64,000 bases of DNA from Crambe crambe (Eukaryota > Porifera > Demospongiae > Poecilosclerida > Crambeidae), in assembly GCA_963924555.1 (NCBI GenBank), contig OZ004591.1:6758001-6822000 (forward strand). The letters are read 5' to 3'. The notes below the pieces were generated by a model. The model saw only the letters and a program-made list of their open reading frames with translations, made no database searches and was not told the origin of the DNA. The stretch's first letter is position 1. Each line of letters starts with the position of its first letter. Position numbers and translations under genes: made by a program. Shown piece by piece: positions 59,018 through 64,000 of the stretch.

Positions 59018-61659
59018 ATGTCTGTCACTTCGTCGGGTGAGTGAGATACTTGGAAGTCATATCTTTTTATCACGTGATGTATGCCTGTAGCTGGTATCCT
59101 CTCTCTCTTAAGTGAGCCTGAGGCACAGGTGAAGGTGTTTGCTTTGAACAGATTAAACCAACTGGTTGATGACTTTTGGGCAGAAATTGCCGAGTCAGTT
59201 TCCGATATGTAAGTAACAAAAAGATGACAGTTTAGTCAACCTAGAGTTTATATTTGTTTCTAATGCTGTGGATTTAGAGAGGTGTTATCGGAGCAGGATG
59301 ACTTCCCAGAGAGAGAACTTGCCTCCCTCGTAGCCTCTAAGGTCTACTACCACTTAGGGTCTTTCCAAGACTCCCTTCACTTTGCCCTGGGGGCAGGAGA
59401 CAAATTTAATGTGAATGGAACATCAGAGTACATAGAAACAATATTGTGTAAGTGTGCTATTTCAAGGAGTGGAGAGAGAGCGCTTGTGTGGTAGTTAGTA
59501 GGTAATTCTCCCAGGAGGATTTTTTGTTTCTTTGGGAAATCTTTGTCTCTACATTTTTTTTTCCATGATGCAGCTGTCTGCATTGATGCATACACAGAGC
59601 AACAAGTGAAGCAGTTTGAAATGGACCACGCTGAGAAGACTGACCCTCGACTTGAGTCCATTGTGATGCGAATGTTCGAGCGATGCTTGGCAGATAAGCG
59701 TTACAAGCAGGCCATTGGGATAGCCTTTGAAACGAGGAAGATAGATGTCTTAAAACAAGCGCTCCAGGAGTCGGTGAGGGTGTAGTGTAGTCAGTTGGTG
59801 ACCCCAAATTAACCACACCCAAATTAACCACACCCTATAGTATTTAATGATGGTCTGACCCTTTCTTTCAGGATGATATCGCAGACATTCTTTCGTACTG
59901 CCTTAAAATCACTCTAAACTTCATCACAAGTCCACACTTTAGGAAACAGGTTCATACACCTCTATGGAATATACTAGCTTTTTAGTCTTAATTATACTGA
60001 TGCAGGTTCTGGAGTTGCTTGTGGCTACATATAAGATGCTGGAGCAACCAGACTATATCAACGTCTGTCAGGTAAGTGGGTCTGATTCCCATGTCACCTG
60101 TGATGGGACCCGTTTCCACTGTATGTACACTCTATTCTATTAGTGTTTGATCTTTTTGGATGATCCTCGAGGCACTGCAGAGATTTTAGAAACCCTCGCC
60201 AAGGGTTCTAAGGCAAGTCTTACATTACCTGTCATGAAAGGGGTCAAAACCCTGTTCATTATCATTATTCACAACTCTATAGGATGACAGGCTCACTGCG
60301 TATCAGATAGCCTTTGACCTTTACGAGAGTGCCACTCAGCGTTTTCTGAGGAAGGTCCAGGAAGCTATAAGAGGTTCTCTTCCAGCTCCTCCCACTGTTG
60401 CAGTTGCGGCCCCTCCTACTCATGCAGTTGATGGTGATGCTAAAATTTCTATGCCAGTCCAGGAAACAGGTAAAGTGAATCTGGATGACCCTTTACCCAA
60501 TCACTTAGTATTAATTGGGGTGAGCATAGCAAGCCCACACTTGGGCATAATGGGTTGAACCTTAATGCCAGCACAATGCTGGCATAATAGGGGGTTTTTA
60601 CTTCCAGGGGTTGGCAGATATGGAGGTATTGTCGACTCTTGAGTTCCTTTATCTGCTGAATTAGAGTAGCCACCTACGTAATTGGTGATGGTAACAAAAA
60701 GTATATATATTCAGAGCCAGAGCCACCTCATTTATGGTGGTACAGCCATAGCTACCATCTGGAGGGTCTGGGGAATTCCCTCCAGTAAGTTCAATATTAT
60801 TGATTCAATTTCGATCCAGGCAATGCTATGTACTAACTTATAAGTCATTGTTGTTATTATTCAAATTGCATACACACACATACACACACACTGAATGGTG
60901 GTACGGCCATGGTCGTACCAGCCATGGCCGTGTTATTACAACTGTCTTCTGCTGCTGTTTTCTTTACTAAATATTCCAGCAAACTAACTTCCTGAACACT
61001 GATAAAAATGATGGATGACTAAAAGAGGCTGCAATTATGCCATCACTTATTAATTTTCTTACCAATTTTTAAAGCATAATAGGCATGTTTTTTGAGCATA
61101 ATAGGGCAGGGGTTCTGGTATTGGAGCATAGCATGATAGGGAAGGAAAAAAGCATAATTTGCATGTCTCTAGCCTACACTAGAGAATTGAATGAGTATCA
61201 ATATTGCAATTCCAACTTTTGTGAACTGAGCATGTACGCTTGCCCCACAAGGCTTACATTTTCCCTTGTAATTATGGTGACAATAATAATTGGACGTAGG
61301 GGGACAAGGAACGTCAGAACTCGTTGATGTCCCCATGGGAGAAGAGGAACATGCCATAATAATGGAGTCATTCAGCCGTGCCGAGGGTAGAGTGGTAGCA
61401 GATGGGGGAGAGGCCACTCCTGTGATGGTGGAGCAGCAGAAAGTGGTTGGTGATGGCGATGTTGTGATGCGTGAGGAGCAAAGCAGCAAGGAAGAGACAA
61501 CCCCTGCTGCTGCTGCCGAGGCACTGCCAGACTGGGTGGAGTACTTGAAGGCTATCGATGTAATTCTTGGAGGAGAGAAGATGATAGCACTCCATCAGGA
61601 GTTCCTCATACGTAACAATAATACTGACCTTCAAGTGCTCAAGAACACAAAGGTGTGTG

Positions 61660-61701
<42 letters not shown>

Positions 61702-64000
61702 CATTGAGGTTTTTGCTTTCGACGCACCTAAGGAAGGAGGAGGTCTTAGATTTATAGTTATTGTGGCCGGGTCTTCTAAAAAAGATTGTCCCAGTATCCC
61801 ACGATACTCTTTAATGCCACTTTTGTAGGAAGCAGGCAGGAACTCCATCACACACAATGCCACTGTCTTATGCAATGGCCTGATGCACTTTGGTACCACT
61901 AGTGACGTCTTCCTGCGGGAAAACTTAGAATGGTTGAAAAGAGCGTCAAATTGGGCCAAATTCACTGCCACTGCTAGTCTGGGACTCATTCATTACGTGA
62001 GTATGATGTAATCATGATGTAATCATTCTAGTGAGTTGGTGGGTGTGGTTTATGTGGTTGTAGGGACATGAGAAGGAGGCTCTCAACTTGATGTCTTCCT
62101 ATCTACCTAAAGATTCATCAGGGACTTATGCTGAAGGGGGTGGGCTCTATGCTGTAGGTGAGGGAAGGATTAAGATTTTTCAGTCCTCTGAACCAGCTAT
62201 CTCTCTGCCTAGGTCTGATTCATGCTAACCATGGTACAAAGGTCATAGATTACTTATCTCAGGAGCTCAAGTCTAATTCCAGTGAAGTATGTGACTCTCA
62301 GGTGCTGGATCACATGATTACGTATTTAATATCACATGACTGCAGATAGTTCGTCATGGCGGGTGTCTCGGGCTTGGTCTTGCTGCCATGGGAACAGAGA
62401 ATGAATGTAAGATGGAGAAGACCATGTTGGATACATTTCATTTAAAGCCCACCTGGTATCCATATCCTACATGTACACAGATGTGTATGATCTGCTAAAG
62501 GAGAATTTGATGACAAGAGATGATGCAGTGATAGGAGAAGCAGCTGGTTTGGCCATGGGTCTAGTAATGATAGGAACACATTCAGCCATTGCTATTGAGG
62601 ACATGTTTAATGTGAGAATTAACCTGAGAGACTGCTTCAGTCATTGGAGTTCATCCACCATTCTTTCCTCCTAGTATGCTAGGGATACTCAACACGAGAA
62701 GATTCAAAGGGGGCTTGCTTTGGGCATTGCTCTGGTGAGCTAATTAAATAAACCATGGATATTTGTAGCATTTCGATATTACTTTCTTCCTGCAGTTAAT
62801 GTATGGACAATTAGAAGAAGCAGATACACTTATAGATGAATTATGTAGGGATAAGGTTTGGACCAATCACATAGTCTTTAGGTGTTTTAATCATGTGACT
62901 GATTTCCATTAGGATCCACTGCTGAGGAGGAGTGGGATGTTCACCATAGCAATGGCATATTGTGGCTCCAGTGATAACAAGGCTATTAGGAGACTATTAC
63001 ATGTTGCTGTGAGTACTCTCAGGGCTATGCAGTAGTGTTAACAGTGTTAATAGTGTAATATGCATTGCTGACCTCCTTAGGTTAGTGATGTGGACGATGA
63101 TGTCAGAAGAGCAGCTGTCATGTCTCTAGGCTTCATTCTTTTCAGGTGGAATCTTTTCTATCCCCTTTAAATGATCTCATCTTTCTCTCTCTCTCTTCCC
63201 CTCTCCCCTTCAGGACCCCTGAGCAGTGTCCCCATGTGGTATCCCTGCTATCGGAGAGTTTTAACCCTCATGTGAGGTGTGGTTCAGCCATGGCTCTGGG
63301 GATAGCATGTGCAGGCTCTGGCAACAAGGAGGCATTGGCCATCATCGAACCCATGATTACTGACTCTATACCTTTTGTGCAGCAGGTAATTGATACTATA
63401 GTATGTTTATAGTACTGATGACCATTACCAGGTGTATTGTATACCACACGTACACATCACCTTAGTTCATTGTGCTGATGATCCCTTACCAACTCAGTGC
63501 ACTAGTGCTATTGCTCCTTCCATTTTCTTATCTTATCTGTAGGCTGCTTTGGTTGCATCAGCCATGATTCTTATCCAGCACTCTGAAGCCATGTCTTCAA
63601 AGGTTAACTTCTATCGCCAACATTATACCAAGACCATTGCTGACAAGCATGAACATAACATCACCAAACTGGGAGCCATTTTGGCCCAGGGGATAATCGA
63701 TGCTGGTGGTCGGAATGTCACCATCTCCCTCCAGTCTCGGACAGGTCACATGAGCATGCGGACGGCTGTCGGACTGCTGGTCTTCTCGCAGTTCTGGTTT
63801 TGGTATCCACTCGTGCCTTTTCTCTCCCTCGCCCTCACCCCTACTGCTCTGATCGGTCTCAACACTGACCTAAAAGTAAGTAAAGTTGGGGGGAGGGGAG
63901 ATTTTGTATGACCCCTACCATTAATTTTTATACCAATAATTAGCCATTATCTGGCCATGTCTGTAGTGTTAAGTCGTGCAGCGGTGTGGTCATCCCATTA
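59018..64000 (+). CDS. PSMD1: PSMD1/Rpn2, 26S proteasome regulatory subunit (3' end off window)
   Basis: PSMD1/Rpn2 is the large scaffold subunit of the 19S base, with proteasome/cyclosome repeats. Twenty exons join in frame for 858 codons (human 953 in all): 59018-59036, 59091-59208, 59278-59447, 59574-59773, 59872-59949, 60006-60071, 60144-60212, 60283-60469, 61300-61652, 61829-61996, 62064-62157, 62213-62286, 62346-62406, 62481-62611, 62675-62734, 62796-62855, 62913-63008, 63081-63145, 63214-63385, 63543-63875. Landmarks: [17 protein letters not shown] start, [152 protein letters not shown] and [15 protein letters not shown]. Exon 1 is only 19 bp. Intron 7 uses a GC donor (60213). Intron 8 is ~830 bp. 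About 95 C-terminal residues lie beyond the window. Confidence 0.95.
60470..61299. other. PSMD1 intron 8, unusually long
   Basis: At ~830 bp it is roughly ten times the other introns. It contains GGTGGTACGGCCATGGTCGT followed by its near complement (ACCAGCCATGGCCGT, 60897-60931), a hairpin, and short CA repeats at 60872-60890. This is probably an old repeat insertion; no ends could be fixed. Confidence 0.5.
61663..61698. repeat. GA microsatellite in PSMD1 intron 9
   Basis: About 17 GA units directly after the GTGTGTGG donor region of exon 9. Confidence 0.95.

Noticed and set aside
61368-61727. Minus-strand open frame of ~119 codons
   Set aside because: It is antisense to PSMD1 exon 9 and includes the GA microsatellite read as a Leu/Ser repeat.

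Overview
The window looks like a chromosomal segment of a sponge, most probably a demosponge of the Amphimedon type. This is an inference from AT-rich sequence, very short introns (about 50-100 bp), two deeply conserved eukaryotic genes with clean GT-AG splicing, a family of small Ig/fibronectin receptors, and dense DNA-transposon debris. No organism label was available. I saw no bacterial features, tRNA, rRNA or CRISPR array, but I could not run a folding or covariance search.

Layout. 1-9231: a large DNA transposon with inverted arms of about 0.45-0.5 kb. It carries a CMC/Plavaka-like transposase and a second, 13-exon accessory gene, both on the minus strand. 9232-13500: no host gene; it holds a MULE-like element with captured gene scraps, a MITE and low-complexity tracts. 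13526-14833: an intronless trypsin-like serine protease. 15130-22955: a pile-up of broken elements (helicase fragment, reverse-transcriptase fragment, intron-bearing Ginger-like integrase with a MITE in its intron, Ty3/gypsy copy). 22960-24480: a duplicated, decayed 3' piece of ALG9. 24895-29820: dispersed repeats and MITEs.

29826-32796 is receptor 1 (Ig-FnIII-Ig-TM-tail, minus strand) with a MULE-like element in one intron. 32853-35858 holds a MITE and a truncated second copy of the large transposon. 35880-39280 is featureless. 39291-43707 holds decayed mobile-element-like genes (CXC/tesmin-type protein, an AT-hook exon, and a minus-strand ORF). 45584-46211 is a small type I membrane protein whose tail runs into a repeat. 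46218-52150 holds repeats and receptor fragments. 52176-54628 is a divergent gene pair: receptor 2 (minus) and a small type I membrane protein (plus), separated by a compact two-TATA promoter with an NRF1-like site.

55363-58848 is ALG9 (minus, 15 exons) and 59018 onward is PSMD1/Rpn2 (plus, 20 exons seen, running off the window). These two lie head to head, 169 bp apart, and probably share a bidirectional promoter. ALG9 acts in N-glycan assembly in the ER and PSMD1 in the proteasome lid/base scaffold.

The most interesting biology is the receptor cluster. Two paralogues keep the same tyrosine tail with an ITIM-like VxYxxV motif, every intron is phase 1, partial copies lie nearby, and at least one receptor is paired divergently with a short membrane protein. 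This resembles a compact, rapidly evolving allorecognition or immune-type locus (inference). The second notable item is the accessory gene of the large transposon, in which all introns are phase 0.
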